From Nocardia brasiliensis NBRC 14402 (GTDB taxonomy: Bacteria; Actinomycetota; Actinomycetes; Mycobacteriales; Mycobacteriaceae), in NCBI RefSeq assembly GCF_000308475.2, contig NZ_BAFT02000050.1, forward strand, positions 1 through 63,661: a stretch of DNA of 63,661 nucleotides. Direction: 5' to 3'. The notes below the pieces were generated by a model, which was not told where the DNA came from, made no database searches, and worked only from the letters and a program-made list of their open reading frames with translations. Both the position numbers and the translations under genes were made by a program. Shown piece after piece: positions 53,312 through 62,346 of this stretch; positions within the stretch are counted from its first letter, which is position 1; the number at the start of each line of letters is the position of its first letter.

Positions 53312-54064
53312 TTACCTGTCGTGCCTGCGCTGGCGATCCTTGTCGATGCCCTCCGCCTCGATCCGTTCCTTGCGGACCGTGCCGGAGACCGTCTCCGAGT
53401 CCTCGACCTGATCGACGGCCAGGCGGACGCGTTCGACCGGGACGGTTTCCTTGTTGACGGTCACCCGCTCCTCGTGCAGGGTCACCTCGCGTTCCTGCTC
53501 ACCGATGTCGGCCCGGCCCACCGCCGAGGGGTCGGTGATCGGCTCGCGCTCGATCCGGACCTCCTCGTGCATGGTCGGCACGTTGACGGACTGCTCCTCG
53601 GTGACCACGTACTTGTGCAGCCGCGCGGTGCCGGCCTCCTCGGTCTCCTTGCCGACGGCCAGTCGCTCCTCCGAGCGCACCAGACCCGCAGCATCGTCGG
53701 GGCGCATGCCGCCGCGCATCTGCTGCTTGCCGCCCATGTCCCAGCCGGCCCGATTCGGGTCGATGTGGTAGTGCGCGAACAGTTCTCGTTCGGACTCGGC
53801 GCTGATCAGCCCGTCGTGATCGAGATGCGGCGCGCTCTTCACCTCCGACTTCTCCACCCGGACCTGCAACGTCTCCGGGTCGTGCCGCAGCTCCGCACCG
53901 GCCAGCGGGACCAGTGAGTCGTCGCTGAACATGCCGGTGGAGACGGCCACCCAGGTCGGCGAGCCGGAGGTGTTGTCGACATAGACCCGCTTGACCTTGC
54001 CGATCTTGTCACCGCCCTGATCGAGGACGGCACTTCCGATGAGTTCTTCCAGCATTCCGGTCAT
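53312..54064 (-). CDS. PRC-barrel and DUF2382 stress-type protein
   Basis: 250 aa from ATG 54064 (GGAGG ten bases upstream). PRC-barrel at about 1-80 (IGSAVLDQGGDKIGKVKRVY, VDNTSGSPTWVAV). Residues about 125-245 are DUF2382 (RSEERLAVGKETEEAGTARL, EEQSVNVPTMHEEVRIEREP, VTLHEERVTVNKETVPVERV), highly charged beta repeats. Such proteins are common in actinobacteria, often stress-induced and surface- or envelope-associated; mechanism unknown. Confidence 0.88.
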   Translation of the reverse strand: MTGMLEELIGSAVLDQGGDKIGKVKRVYVDNTSGSPTWVAVSTGMFSDDSLVPLAGAELRHDPETLQVRVEKSEVKSAPHLDHDGLISAESERELFAHYHIDPNRAGWDMGGKQQMRGGMRPDDAAGLVRSEERLAVGKETEEAGTARLHKYVVTEEQSVNVPTMHEEVRIEREPITDPSAVGRADIGEQEREVTLHEERVTVNKETVPVERVRLAVDQVEDSETVSGTVRKERIEAEGIDKDRQRRHDR

Positions 54065-54145
54065 GGTTTCGATTCCTCCGCGTGCATTCGGTGCGGACGC
54101 AGGCCGACGGAACACGACCCGGCTGCCGCATTCGATGAAAAATAT

Positions 54146-54313
54146 TCAGGCACTTGTCTTGTGCTCGGACTGGTCGAGATCGTCGGCGAGGCGCCTGGAC
54201 CGCCGCGTGCGGCGGACCGGATCTGCGACGTTGCCCCAGGCCAGATATCGACTGATATCGAGCCGCTGCGTGTCCTGGTCGATCGCGGACTTTCGGTAGG
54301 CAATATCAAGCAT
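54146..54313 (-). CDS. Small basic protein, 55 aa
   Basis: ATG 54313 with AGGAG eight bases upstream; stop at 54146. Reads MLDIAYRKSAIDQDTQRLDI, then SRYLAWGNVADPVRRTRRSR and an acidic end. It lies 82 bp upstream of the PRC-barrel gene on the same strand and may be co-transcribed. No family recognised; supported by the ribosome site and codon pattern only. Confidence 0.55.
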   Translation of the reverse strand: MLDIAYRKSAIDQDTQRLDISRYLAWGNVADPVRRTRRSRRLADDLDQSEHKTSA

Positions 54314-54586
54314 TGTCTGCTCCTGCCCTTGTAGTGAAGATTCCCGATCTCGTGTCCGAGGTCAGGCCGATCAGCTACACGATGGCAACTACCCGGGTCT
54401 GCGGGCCCCAAACACCTCCGCGCAGAATCGGCGATCGACCGGGGGAACAGCGGCGACGCGACGGACGCGCCCGGCGGGACGACCCGCGCGCACCGCGCGC
54501 CGAAGCCCGGGCATACTGCGGGGAACGTCCGCGAACAGCGCCGCTCGGGACCGTCGAATTCCGCTCTCCCGGCCGTGACCTGGTTC

Positions 54587-54604
54587 AGTGTACGGTTGTA
54601 CTCT
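54587..54604. promoter_or_regulatory. Dyad upstream of a small helical-protein gene
   Basis: AGTGTAC-GGTT-GTACTCT, arms matching 6/7, in the 330-bp gap 54314-54643 that otherwise shows nothing I can name. Spacing to the ATG at 54644 fits a promoter-region operator. Confidence 0.4.
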
Positions 54605-54643
54605 GATCTTGCGGTAGCGCTCGAGGGAGCGGAAGTCGAAGGG

Positions 54644-54853
54644 ATGGTCGGCCGCCTGATGGAAAACGAACTCGCACAAGAACTCGCCGCCGCGGCGCGC
54701 AGGCACGGCGGCGCCATCGCAGGCATCGTGGGCGGTGCCGCCCGTAAGGCGTCCTGGGAAGTACTCGATCTGATGGCCGAGGGTCGCGAGCTGGTAGGGG
54801 CCGCACTGCGGGCCCGCGCCGAGGAGTTGCGCCGCCGGGACCGGCTGCGCTGA
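54644..54853 (+). CDS. Small helical hypothetical protein, 69 aa
   Basis: Starts MVGRLMENELAQELAAAARR (ATG 54644; ATG 54659 also possible). Predicted amphipathic helices, with a Gly-containing hydrophobic middle (GGAIAGIVGGAARKA) and a charged Arg/Glu tail. No clear ribosome site. Codon pattern is consistent with coding. It stands alone between the PRC gene and the two-component genes. Confidence 0.45.
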   Translation: MVGRLMENELAQELAAAARRHGGAIAGIVGGAARKASWEVLDLMAEGRELVGAALRARAEELRRRDRLR

Positions 54854-54958
54854 GGCACGGGAAACCGGCTGGTTCGAAACCGGTAAAAGAAGATGCCATC
54901 CGGTACAAAATGACGAATACCCTTGGCAGCCAGGCTGCTTGATGATTCAATCCGACGC

Positions 54959-55678
54959 ATGGGGATTCGCCGGCTACTCGCCATGGCAGGCGTGGCCGTC
55001 ACGGATCTGCCGGGCGCGTACGCGATTCCGGGACAGGTCCGCCGCATCGGCTGTGTCGAAGACCATCAGGCCGTCGCCGTCGGGCTGGCCGCCATCCTGT
55101 CCGAACAACCCGACCTGACCGTCGTCGCCATGGCCCCGACGGTTCCCGAACTCCTCGCGCAGACAACGCGATTGGATCTCGCCATCCTGGATCTGCGGCT
55201 CGCGGACGGCTCCAGTCCGCGGGCGAACGTCGAGCTGTTGCGCGAACACGGCATCGACTGCCTCGTCTACACCACCGGCGACTGGCGCGACCTGATCCGC
55301 TCGGCCGCCCAAGCCGGCGTGCTGGGGGTGGCGTTGAAGAGCGACCCGGCCGAGAAGACCACGGCCATGGTGCGGGCCGCGGCCTCCGGGCGGCATGTGG
55401 CCACGTCGGTGTGGGCCTCCGCGATCGACAGCGACCCGGCCCTGACCAATATCGATCTGCCGCCCCGTCAGCGGCAGGTGCTCGAGCTCTACGCCAACGG
55501 CGAGACCGCGGCCTCGGTGGCGCGCAAGCTGGAGCTGTCCGAGCACACGGTCAACGACTATCTCGCGCGCATCCGCCGCCGCTACGCCGAGGCGGGACGC
55601 CCGGTGCGCACCCGCGTGGACCTTTACCGCGAAGCCACCCGGGACGGATTCATCGGCAGGGAACCACGGGAGCGATGA
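54959..55678 (+). CDS. NarL/LuxR-type response regulator
   Basis: 239 aa from ATG 54959 (upstream and downstream alternatives exist; none has a good Shine-Dalgarno). The receiver has CVEDHQAV near its start and the phospho-acceptor Asp in DLAILDLRLADG (about residue 78), with LKSDPAEK supplying the conserved Lys. LuxR HTH at about 175-235: LPPRQRQVLELYANGETAAS, VARKLELSEHTVNDYLARIR. First gene of an operon with a sensor kinase joined by ATGA overlap. Confidence 0.88.
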   Translation: MGIRRLLAMAGVAVTDLPGAYAIPGQVRRIGCVEDHQAVAVGLAAILSEQPDLTVVAMAPTVPELLAQTTRLDLAILDLRLADGSSPRANVELLREHGIDCLVYTTGDWRDLIRSAAQAGVLGVALKSDPAEKTTAMVRAAASGRHVATSVWASAIDSDPALTNIDLPPRQRQVLELYANGETAASVARKLELSEHTVNDYLARIRRRYAEAGRPVRTRVDLYREATRDGFIGREPRER

Positions 55679-56874
55679 TCGGCGCGCACCGGCCCGCCGA
55701 CGCCGAGGCGCAGCGCGGCGCCGAGGCCGAGCTGGTGCGCGGTGCGAGCCTGTTCGTCGGCTTCGGCGGCGTGTTCTACGCCGCGCTCACCGCGCCGACC
55801 GCGCTCGCGCAGACCTCGCTGGCCGCGCCGTGGTGGACACCCGTCGCCTTGATCGCGGTCTATCTGCCGACGGTGGTGCTCGTCGTCGCGGCCGCGCGCT
55901 GGCGGATGACGCTCGTGCGGCGGGCCGTGCTCGTTTTCGCGGCCGGTTACGCGCTCGCCGCGCTGAGCTGGCCGCTGCTGCGCACCGGCGAGATCGTCAC
56001 GCCCGAGCAGTATCTGTGGCTGGGCTGGATCCCCGGTCTGCCCGCCGTCGCCATGTGCCTGTTCTGGCGGCTGGTGCCGTTCGGGTATCTGGCGGGCGCG
56101 GCGGTCGTCGCGCAATTCGATGTGATGCTCGCCCGCGGGCCCGCTGTGCACAATCCGCTGCTACCCGAAATGCTGTTCGCCTTCGCGTATTCGGCGTTCC
56201 CGTGCGCCGCCTGCGTGGTGCTGGTGCGGATCGGCCGGATGCTCGACCAGACCAGCAACTCGGCGCTGGCCACCGCCACCGCGACGGCCGCGGCGGCGGC
56301 CCGGCGCTTCGAGCGGCGGCGGTTCGACGCGCTCACCCACGACGGCGTGATCGCCACCCTGCTCGAGGCCTCCCGCACCGCGAACTCCCCGATCCTGACC
56401 CACTACGCGCAATCCACGCTGCGCAATCTGGCGCGGCTGCGCTCCGGCCTGCCCGCCCAGGACGACCTCGACGTCGACCTCGTCGTCGCCGGGATCCGGG
56501 CGGCCGCCGCCGAGGTGGACGACCGGATCCCGCTGCGCGTCGCCCCGCACGACGGCGCCGAACTCACCGTGCCGCCCGAGGTGGCGACCGCGCTGGCCGC
56601 CGCCACCGGCGAGGCGCTGCGCAACTGGAAGAAACACGCCTGCTCGCCGGTGCGCGAAGCCGCGTGCGAGGTGACGGTGACCGCGACGCCCGCCGACATC
56701 CGGGTCGACGTGGTGGACGACGGCATCGGCTTCGATCCGGACACGGTGCCGCCCGACCGGCTCGGCCTGCGCGCGAGCATCGTCGATCGGATCGCGCAGT
56801 TGCCCGGCGGCTGGTCGGCGATCGAGTCCACACCGGGGCGCGGCAGCCGGGTGAGCGTCGGATGGGCCGCATGA
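55675..56874 (+). CDS. Membrane sensor histidine kinase
   Basis: 399 aa. Five or six N-terminal membrane helices (about 25-195), then a dimerisation helix with FDALTHDGVIATLLEAS (His222 the likely phosphorylation site). The ATPase domain has N-box ATGEALRNWKKHA, G1 VVDDGIGFDP, and RLGLRAS and STPGRGSRV for G2/G3. It pairs with the response regulator just upstream. Stop and next start overlap (ATGA at 56871). Confidence 0.87.
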   Translation: MIGAHRPADAEAQRGAEAELVRGASLFVGFGGVFYAALTAPTALAQTSLAAPWWTPVALIAVYLPTVVLVVAAARWRMTLVRRAVLVFAAGYALAALSWPLLRTGEIVTPEQYLWLGWIPGLPAVAMCLFWRLVPFGYLAGAAVVAQFDVMLARGPAVHNPLLPEMLFAFAYSAFPCAACVVLVRIGRMLDQTSNSALATATATAAAAARRFERRRFDALTHDGVIATLLEASRTANSPILTHYAQSTLRNLARLRSGLPAQDDLDVDLVVAGIRAAAAEVDDRIPLRVAPHDGAELTVPPEVATALAAATGEALRNWKKHACSPVREAACEVTVTATPADIRVDVVDDGIGFDPDTVPPDRLGLRASIVDRIAQLPGGWSAIESTPGRGSRVSVGWAA

Positions 56875-57983
56875 CCACGCTGCGGCGACTCGCGCATCGT
56901 TTGCGCGGCAGGACGATCCGGCGCGACGGCGATCCCGCGGACGTACGCGACATCCTCGGCATGCGCACGCCCGCCGCCTATCTGCTGTGCGGGCTGTTCG
57001 CGGTGTCGATCTACTCGATGGCGTTCGCGGCCGGCGACGGCATCCGGCACCTCTGGATCACCGGTGTGGCGGCCACGATCATTCTCGGCGCGGGTGTCGG
57101 CATGCTCCTCGCCCCCGGCGACCCGCTCCCCCGCCATCTCGCGATCCCGCTGGCCGCCGCCGCGCCGGTGGGCACGACGCTCGCGCTCTGGCAGCTGCCG
57201 GTACCGATGGTCAACTCGACCCAGATCTGGTTCCTCGGAGCCGCTTCGGCGTATCTCAACTTTTTGTGCGTGCGCGGCGCGGCGAGCTGGGCCTGGGTGG
57301 CGATGGCCTGTCAGATCGCCACCTGCGTCGCCTGGACGACGGCCACCGGTCAGGGACCACTGCTCGGCGCCGGGTTCTCCTTCATCAACATCACCCCGTT
57401 GCTCATGGCCACCTTCTTCGCCAAAGTCGTCCGGCCCATCGCCCATTCGATCTTGAGCTTGCGCCGGCAGGAAACCGAACGAGCCGCGGCGGAGGCGGCC
57501 GCACTGGCCGCGCAAAGCGAGCGTGACGCGCGCATCGCGCGACTGGACGGCGCCGCGCGTCCGCTGCTGGAGATCATCGCGCGCGGGCGCCCGCTCACCC
57601 CCGAACAACAGCAGGAGTGCCGGCTGGTCGAGGCGCAGTTGCGAGACGAGATCGTGGGCGGGCTGATGGTGAATCCGGCGGTCGCCGCCGCGGCGCGCAG
57701 TGCGCGAGCGCGCGGTGTCCGAGTGGTGCTCGATGATGGCGGAGGCCTCGACGAGGCCGGCGACACGGTCCGCGACACCGTGCGCACCGTGCTGCGGGAC
57801 GCGCTCGACTACGCGGACGGGGGCGAAATGAACGCGCGCGTTTTACCACCCGGGCGCACGAATGTGGTCTCGATTCTGTTGCGGGACAAGGACGAATTGC
57901 GCATCGATGTGAGCGCGGCCGGGGTGGTGCGCTCCGACCTGGATGTCCCGCACGTGGTTAGCGGAGGCAATCAAGACCCCTGA
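56871..57983 (+). CDS. Kinase-like membrane protein lacking catalytic motifs
   Basis: 370 aa. Five or six membrane helices (about 35-190), a charged helix (about 195-235), then a cytoplasmic domain (LDGAARPLLEIIARGRPLTP, VEAQLRDEIVGGLMVNPAVA, GVRVVLDDGG, VRTVLRDALDYADGGE). The overall plan copies the preceding kinase, but no phospho-His box and no N/G1/G2 ATP motifs are visible. It is probably a partner or modulator of the kinase. Translationally coupled to it. Confidence 0.75.
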   Translation: MTTLRRLAHRLRGRTIRRDGDPADVRDILGMRTPAAYLLCGLFAVSIYSMAFAAGDGIRHLWITGVAATIILGAGVGMLLAPGDPLPRHLAIPLAAAAPVGTTLALWQLPVPMVNSTQIWFLGAASAYLNFLCVRGAASWAWVAMACQIATCVAWTTATGQGPLLGAGFSFINITPLLMATFFAKVVRPIAHSILSLRRQETERAAAEAAALAAQSERDARIARLDGAARPLLEIIARGRPLTPEQQQECRLVEAQLRDEIVGGLMVNPAVAAAARSARARGVRVVLDDGGGLDEAGDTVRDTVRTVLRDALDYADGGEMNARVLPPGRTNVVSILLRDKDELRIDVSAAGVVRSDLDVPHVVSGGNQDP

Positions 57984-58117
57984 ACTGAGGGCTGATTTGT
58001 GGGGAATTTCCTGATTGTTTGCCGCGGCATAGAGTCGGAAGACGATGTCCGGCGCAGGATTCCGAGTCGTTCACCCCCGCGGAGACCAGCCGGAATCATT
58101 GCATAAAGGAAGTATCA

Positions 58118-58438
58118 ATGATAGCCGCAACTTCGCACTCCCTCCCTCTCTCCATCGTCCGGCCGCATCCCCTTTTCCCGGCCGCCCCAGCCGTTCCCGC
58201 ACACCACTGGCCCGACGCCGCCCTGTCCGCCCGCGAGCGTGAAGTGCTCGTCACCTGGGTGCTCTGTGACTCCAAAACCGATGTGGCACAACGCTTATAC
58301 CTCTCCCTCGGCACCGTCAACACGCATATCACGCGGATCCGCGCCAAATACGCCGCCGTCGGCCGCACCGCCAACACCAAAGCGGCCCTGGTGGTCCGCG
58401 CCCTTCAGGACGGGCTGATCGACCTGGACGAGCTGTAA
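58118..58438 (+). CDS. Stand-alone LuxR-type HTH protein
   Basis: 106 aa from ATG 58118 with AAGGAAG five bases upstream. Residues about 40-100 are a LuxR HTH (LSAREREVLVTWVLCDSKTD, VAQRLYLSLGTVNTHITRIR, AKYAAVGR). No receiver or ligand domain; the N-terminus is a short His/Pro-rich stretch. Likely a downstream regulator of the two-component genes 135 bp upstream. Confidence 0.85.
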   Translation: MIAATSHSLPLSIVRPHPLFPAAPAVPAHHWPDAALSAREREVLVTWVLCDSKTDVAQRLYLSLGTVNTHITRIRAKYAAVGRTANTKAALVVRALQDGLIDLDEL

Positions 58439-58659
58439 TCCGATCCGATGATCCGACCGGTGCAGGCGGGGCTGCCTCGGTCCATACCCGCCGCGCGGCG
58501 ATGAGGGCCATGCGACGGTCGACCACCAACGGTGCGCAGCACACGCGACCACGAATCCGACGATCGAATCGGCTCAGCTACCCGTCACCCGCGTGCCCTG
58601 ACGAGCAACGGCGCTCGCCGACCGAGGTCCGGTGCCGAACGACGATGCTCGGCGCTGTA

Positions 58660-58785
58660 GGTTTCCGCGGCAGGGGCCGAGCCAGAGGTTTCCGCGGTCG
58701 AGGCCGAGCCAGAGGTTTCCGCGGCCGGGAGCGAGCCAGAGGTTCGAGGCCGGGGCCGAGCCAGAGGTTCGAGGCCGGAGCCAGA
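58660..58785. repeat. 27-bp minisatellite
   Basis: Three 27-bp units (58660, 58687, 58714) starting GGTTTCCGCGG and ending CGAGCCAGA, then two shortened units (58741-58765 and 58766-58785) starting GGTTCGAGGCCGG. Confidence 0.85.
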
Positions 58786-58931
58786 TTTCGCACCCGAGGA
58801 AGGCTAGGTTCTGTCTCGAAGTCCCATGCGCGCCTGCCTAGTTCGGTGTACCTGCCGCGGGAGTTACCGGGATAGTGCTGAGCACGTCGTGTGCCGTACC
58901 CGGCTGTAGGTGCAGGTCAGGTGCGCGGGGC

Positions 58932-59212
58932 GGGGTTCCGGCGTGGTCATCTGGCTGTGGTTGCGTCTCGAGCGGCTTGGGAAGAGGGGGCGGTTGGGAG
59001 GCGGACCGGTTGGTCTGGACCAAGCGACAGATAGGTTGGGGGTCACAGAGGTTTCCTACGGTTCACAGGCGTTACAGCTGCTGTGAACCGTATGGGAGGT
59101 CTGTGACCCCGCGAAACACGCCGAGCCACAACCCCACCCACTCGAAACCGCTGTTACCTCGTCGAGGAACTCTCGAAACAGCACCACAGCCAGACGACCA
59201 CGCCGGAACCCC
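58932..59212. repeat. 281-bp nested inverted repeat
   Basis: Outer arms (58932 onward and ending 59212) share GGGGTTCCGGCGTGGTC and TCTGGCTGTGGT with a single mismatch over the first 30 bp. Inner arms are perfect: GGGGTCACAGA/TCTGTGACCCC (59039-59049, 59100-59110) and TACGGTTCACAG/CTGTGAACCGTA (59057-59068, 59081-59092) around a 12-nt loop. No transposase. Inside the left half is TTGGTCTGGACCAA (59010-59023), another dyad. Confidence 0.85.
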
Positions 59213-59455
59213 ACCTTCACGCACCCGACATGCGCCTAAGACTTGGTCTCCGAACTGCTCGGCTGGTTCTTATGGAGATGGGCTACTGCAACAAGTCGAT
59301 CATGCTCGGTCGTGGACCAGCGCTTGGCGTTGAGCTGCGGGTCGCTATCCAAGTGGTGCGTTGTCGTCTCGGTGATGAGTTCCGCGAGCCCGCGGAGTCT
59401 GAACTGTCGGCCGGCGTAACCTCGCCACCGGTGTCCGGGGTCCGCGGACTTCCGC

Positions 59456-60223
59456 TCACCCTCGACGACTTCCTGCGCTGACGGCGGGATCCGGGAGTTC
59501 GGCGTTCGGTGACCCGAGGCCCGCCGACACGGGATCCGGCGGCCCGGGGTCCTGTGGCGCCGGATACCGCACGGCTGCGGGAAAGCAGCGCAGCAGTGCG
59601 GCGAGCCGCTCGGTATCGCCCGCCACCTCGGCGTCTGCCCGCTCGACGGCGTCGTGCAGCGCCGCACCGGCGAACACCAGATCGCGCAATGTCGCCGCCT
59701 CCGGCACGGTCAGCCACGCGTCGGGTTCGGCGTGCTCACCGCGGTCCAACTCGAGGCGCCCGCCCGCAACGGTGATGCGGAACCGATCGCCCGCGACGTC
59801 CAGCTGGCAGCGCAGCGACAGCTCACCCGCCAGTGCCGGATCGAAGGTGGCACGCAGGGCGAACAGGAGCGCGTCGACGCTCAGTTCCGCCGCGCCGTCC
59901 TCGGGCAGCGGTGCGCGGCTGCCCCAGTGGGCGAGCGCGCGGAGCACGGGCTCCAGTTCCTGCCCGCGCTCGGTGAGTTCATACACGGCGGCGGGCGCAG
60001 GCGGTCCCAGGCGCCTTCGCCGCACCAGGCCGTCGGCTTCGAGCTCGCGCAACCGCTGCGCGAGGACGTTCTGGCTCATCTGCGGCAGCCCGCGGTGCAG
60101 GTCGGAGTAGCGCTTCGGGCCGAAGACCAGCTCCCGCACGACGAGCAACGCCCACCGCTCGCCAACCGCGTTCAGCGCTCGCGCGATGCCGCAGGGGTCG
60201 TCGAACAGCCGCTTCTTGCTCAT
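59456..60223 (-). CDS. HxlR-family regulator with SCP2-like C-terminal domain
   Basis: 255 aa. HxlR winged helix at about 10-100 (CGIARALNAVGERWALLVVR, ELVFGPKRYSDLHRGLPQMS, LRELEADGLVRRRR). Residues about 110-225 resemble an SCP2 sterol-carrier domain (FRITVAGGRLELDRGE, DAWLTVPEAATLRDLV), which may bind a lipid-like ligand. The tail is Pro-rich. Divergent from an alpha/beta hydrolase it probably controls. Confidence 0.87.
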   Translation of the reverse strand: MSKKRLFDDPCGIARALNAVGERWALLVVRELVFGPKRYSDLHRGLPQMSQNVLAQRLRELEADGLVRRRRLGPPAPAAVYELTERGQELEPVLRALAHWGSRAPLPEDGAAELSVDALLFALRATFDPALAGELSLRCQLDVAGDRFRITVAGGRLELDRGEHAEPDAWLTVPEAATLRDLVFAGAALHDAVERADAEVAGDTERLAALLRCFPAAVRYPAPQDPGPPDPVSAGLGSPNAELPDPAVSAGSRRG

Positions 60224-60256
60224 GCACCCGATTATACTTGCACAACAGGTGTGAAC

Positions 60257-60273
60257 ACTCCTAAAGTAGGAGT
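60257..60273. promoter_or_regulatory. HxlR operator candidate
   Basis: ACTCCTA-AAG-TAGGAGT, perfect 7-bp arms with a 3-bp centre, overlapped on the left by GTGTGAACAC. It lies between the divergent HxlR and hydrolase genes, 34 bp from the HxlR start. Confidence 0.6.
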
Positions 60274-60397
60274 ATGAACCGTGACCTCAGCCGACGGCAC
60301 CGTCATCGGCTACACGGCACGGCGACGGAGCCCCGGGCGGTCCTTGGTCGACATGCTCCGACGGTGACGACCACGTATCGAGAAATGGAGAGAAGCA

Positions 60398-61213
60398 GTG
60401 AACGAGATGACACTTCGTGTGACGTCCGCCGACGGTACGAGGATCGCCTACGACCGGAAAGGCACTGGCCCGGCGGTGATTCTCGTCGGCGGCACCCTAG
60501 ACGACGGCGCTGAGAACGCGCCGCTGGCCCGGCTCCTTGCCAACCATTTCGCGGTCTACAATTACGCACGACGCGGCCGGGGCGCCAGCGGCGATACACC
60601 GCCGTACGCCTTGGCGCGGGAGGTGGAAGACCTCGACGCGCTGATTGCGACGGCCGGCGGCTCAGCTCACGTGTACGGCGCCTCATCTGGCGGCGCCCTC
60701 GCGCTGGAGGCAGCAGCGGCAGGTTCGGCGATCGACAAGATCGCGGTGTGGGATGTGCCGTACGCGATCGGGGACGACCTGCGGCCGAGGTTCGACCAGT
60801 ACCTCGCGGACACCCACGAGGCATACAAAGCCGGGCGGGACGAGGAGATGCTGGAATTGTTCGTGAGGCTTACCGGCGGACCCGACGCGGACATCGCGGC
60901 TGGCAAACAACACCCGTACTGGGCCTGGTCCGTCGCGCTCGCCCACACGCTCGTCAAGGACGCCGTGGTCCTCAATAACTACGAGATCCCTACGAACCGA
61001 CTTGCCCGCATCACTCAGTCGGTCCTGGTGACCACCGAGGGTCCGATCACCGAGCCCCAGATGGCGGGCCTGCCGGCCGACTTCTTCGACCGCGCCGCGA
61101 AAGCGATAGCCGCTGCCACCCCCCAGACCGAACGACACACGCTCGACGGGCAGGGACACGTCGTCGCCCCCGAACTCATGGCCCGTGTGCTGAAGACGTT
61201 CTTCAACCAGTAA
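60398..61213 (+). CDS. Alpha/beta hydrolase
   Basis: 271 aa, GTG start with GGAGAG eight bases upstream. Nucleophile elbow YGASSGGA gives Ser96; LDGQGHVVAPE near the end gives the His. Oxyanion-type VGGTLDD after the first strand. Cytosolic esterase/lactonase-like protein, substrate unknown. Codon use is slightly less GC-biased than its neighbours. Probably controlled by the divergent HxlR protein. Confidence 0.88.
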   Translation: MNEMTLRVTSADGTRIAYDRKGTGPAVILVGGTLDDGAENAPLARLLANHFAVYNYARRGRGASGDTPPYALAREVEDLDALIATAGGSAHVYGASSGGALALEAAAAGSAIDKIAVWDVPYAIGDDLRPRFDQYLADTHEAYKAGRDEEMLELFVRLTGGPDADIAAGKQHPYWAWSVALAHTLVKDAVVLNNYEIPTNRLARITQSVLVTTEGPITEPQMAGLPADFFDRAAKAIAAATPQTERHTLDGQGHVVAPELMARVLKTFFNQ

Positions 61214-61440
61214 CGCGTCGACTGATCAGGTCGCGACCGTGGGTCGCTTCGGAACGCAGGCCCATCGGCCACGTCAGCATCGGTCGGTGCGCGGCGCCTC
61301 CTGAGTTCCGGAGTCTCGCCGCGTGTTGGCGCGAACGCGATCTGCACCCTGCGATCCATGTTTCACGGCCGAGCCGAGCCGAATCTTCTGGCCTGCGCCC
61401 CGTTTTCGCACCCGAAGCAGTGCCGCACGCTACGGCCGAG

Positions 61441-61461
61441 CCGGCTGCCCGCGGCAGCCGG
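61441..61461. terminator. Terminator downstream of pspM
   Basis: CCGGCTGCC-CGC-GGCAGCCGG, perfect 9-bp stem, between the convergent hydrolase and pspM genes and seven bases past the pspM stop. The rest of 61214-61440 shows nothing recognisable. Confidence 0.6.
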
Positions 61462-61467
61462 GATGAT

Positions 61468-62346
61468 TCAGAGTTGGCCGGGGTGGGTGAGGCGGGACTG
61501 TTGGTCGGCGACCTCGGTGAGGGCTTGTGCCCAGCCGTCGAGACGGTCGGCGGCGTGGCGGAGGTCGGCGACGATGGCGTCGAAATTATGGCGTAGCACG
61601 GCACTTTCGGGGACCGCGAGGATGCGGCCCGCGGCGGCTACCACCTGCTCGTACTCGGCGACACCCGTGTCGAGGCGGGCGAGGGCGAACTGAAGATTGT
61701 CGGTGAGGCCTACGGCGGCGGGGAAATCCGAGCGGCCCATGGCGCCGAGTGCCTGCTCCATGGCGGTCACGTCGGCGGCGAGCGCGTGCAGTGCGGCGGA
61801 CCCGGAACCGGCCGTCTCCAGCATGTCGCCGAGTTCGTCGTCGGGCAGCCGGTTACCGCGGGCGATCTGCGCGCCGAGGCCGTGCAGCGCGCGTTCGGCG
61901 CGCACCAGCCGGCTGATCGGACCACGCGCGCGCGACCACAGCGGGGGCTGCTTACGCGGAATGAAGGCGGCCTGCGGCAGCGGCGCGCCCCGCAGGCGCA
62001 GATAGCGCCGGGCACTGAGCGCGGTGCCGGTGACCAGCGCGACCGCGCCGCCCCCGATCACCACGACGATCCAGGCGGGCGCGGAGATGACGGCCAGACC
62101 GACGGCGCCGGCGGTGGTGAGCCCACCGGCGGTGCCGAGCTGGAAGCTGCGGCGGCGCGCCCGGCGCCTGCGGCGCAGTTCCCGCTCCCGCGGGTCGGCC
62201 CAGCGGCGGACCGCGACCAGCGCGTGCTCACCGACCTCGCGCAGGCTCTCGGGCAGGCTGCCCGGTTGCGGTGCCAGCGCGGCCTGGGCCCGGACGATCG
62301 CGGCGTCCCGCTTGCGGCCCGGTCGCGCTTTTCCGGACTGACTCAT
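61468..62346 (-). CDS. pspM: Phage-shock envelope-stress membrane protein PspM
   Basis: 292 aa from ATG 62346. A basic N-terminus, then two close membrane helices (about 70-115: FQLGTAGGLTTAGAVGLAVI, then APAWIVVVIGGGAVALVTGT), then a cytoplasmic helical domain (RAERALHGLGAQIARGNRLP, NLQFALARLDTGVAEYEQVV). Position after pspA and layout match M. tuberculosis Rv2743c, which binds PspA at the membrane during envelope stress. Confidence 0.82.
   Translation of the reverse strand: MSQSGKARPGRKRDAAIVRAQAALAPQPGSLPESLREVGEHALVAVRRWADPRERELRRRRRARRRSFQLGTAGGLTTAGAVGLAVISAPAWIVVVIGGGAVALVTGTALSARRYLRLRGAPLPQAAFIPRKQPPLWSRARGPISRLVRAERALHGLGAQIARGNRLPDDELGDMLETAGSGSAALHALAADVTAMEQALGAMGRSDFPAAVGLTDNLQFALARLDTGVAEYEQVVAAAGRILAVPESAVLRHNFDAIVADLRHAADRLDGWAQALTEVADQQSRLTHPGQL

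Larger units (their letters stand above)
58439..59455. other. Long gene-free region with repeats
   Basis: About 1 kb between the LuxR gene and the HxlR gene stop. It holds a 27-bp minisatellite (58660-58785) and a 281-bp inverted repeat (58932-59212), both listed separately. Several open frames cross it, but none has a ribosome site, family resemblance or a consistent codon pattern. Confidence 0.65.

Noticed and set aside
58501..58875. Frame encoding GFRGRGRAR repeats (RGG-like protein)
   Set aside because: Produced by the 27-bp minisatellite; flanking codons lack coding character and no start signal is present.
59010..59023. TTGGTCTGGACCAA as a second HutC-type operator
   Set aside because: Central TA replaced by TG, and no gene start nearby; kept only as part of the inverted repeat.
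58875..59481. Two plus-strand frames (152 and 83 codons)
   Set aside because: They cross the 281-bp inverted repeat or overlap the HxlR gene end, with no ribosome site or recognisable domain.
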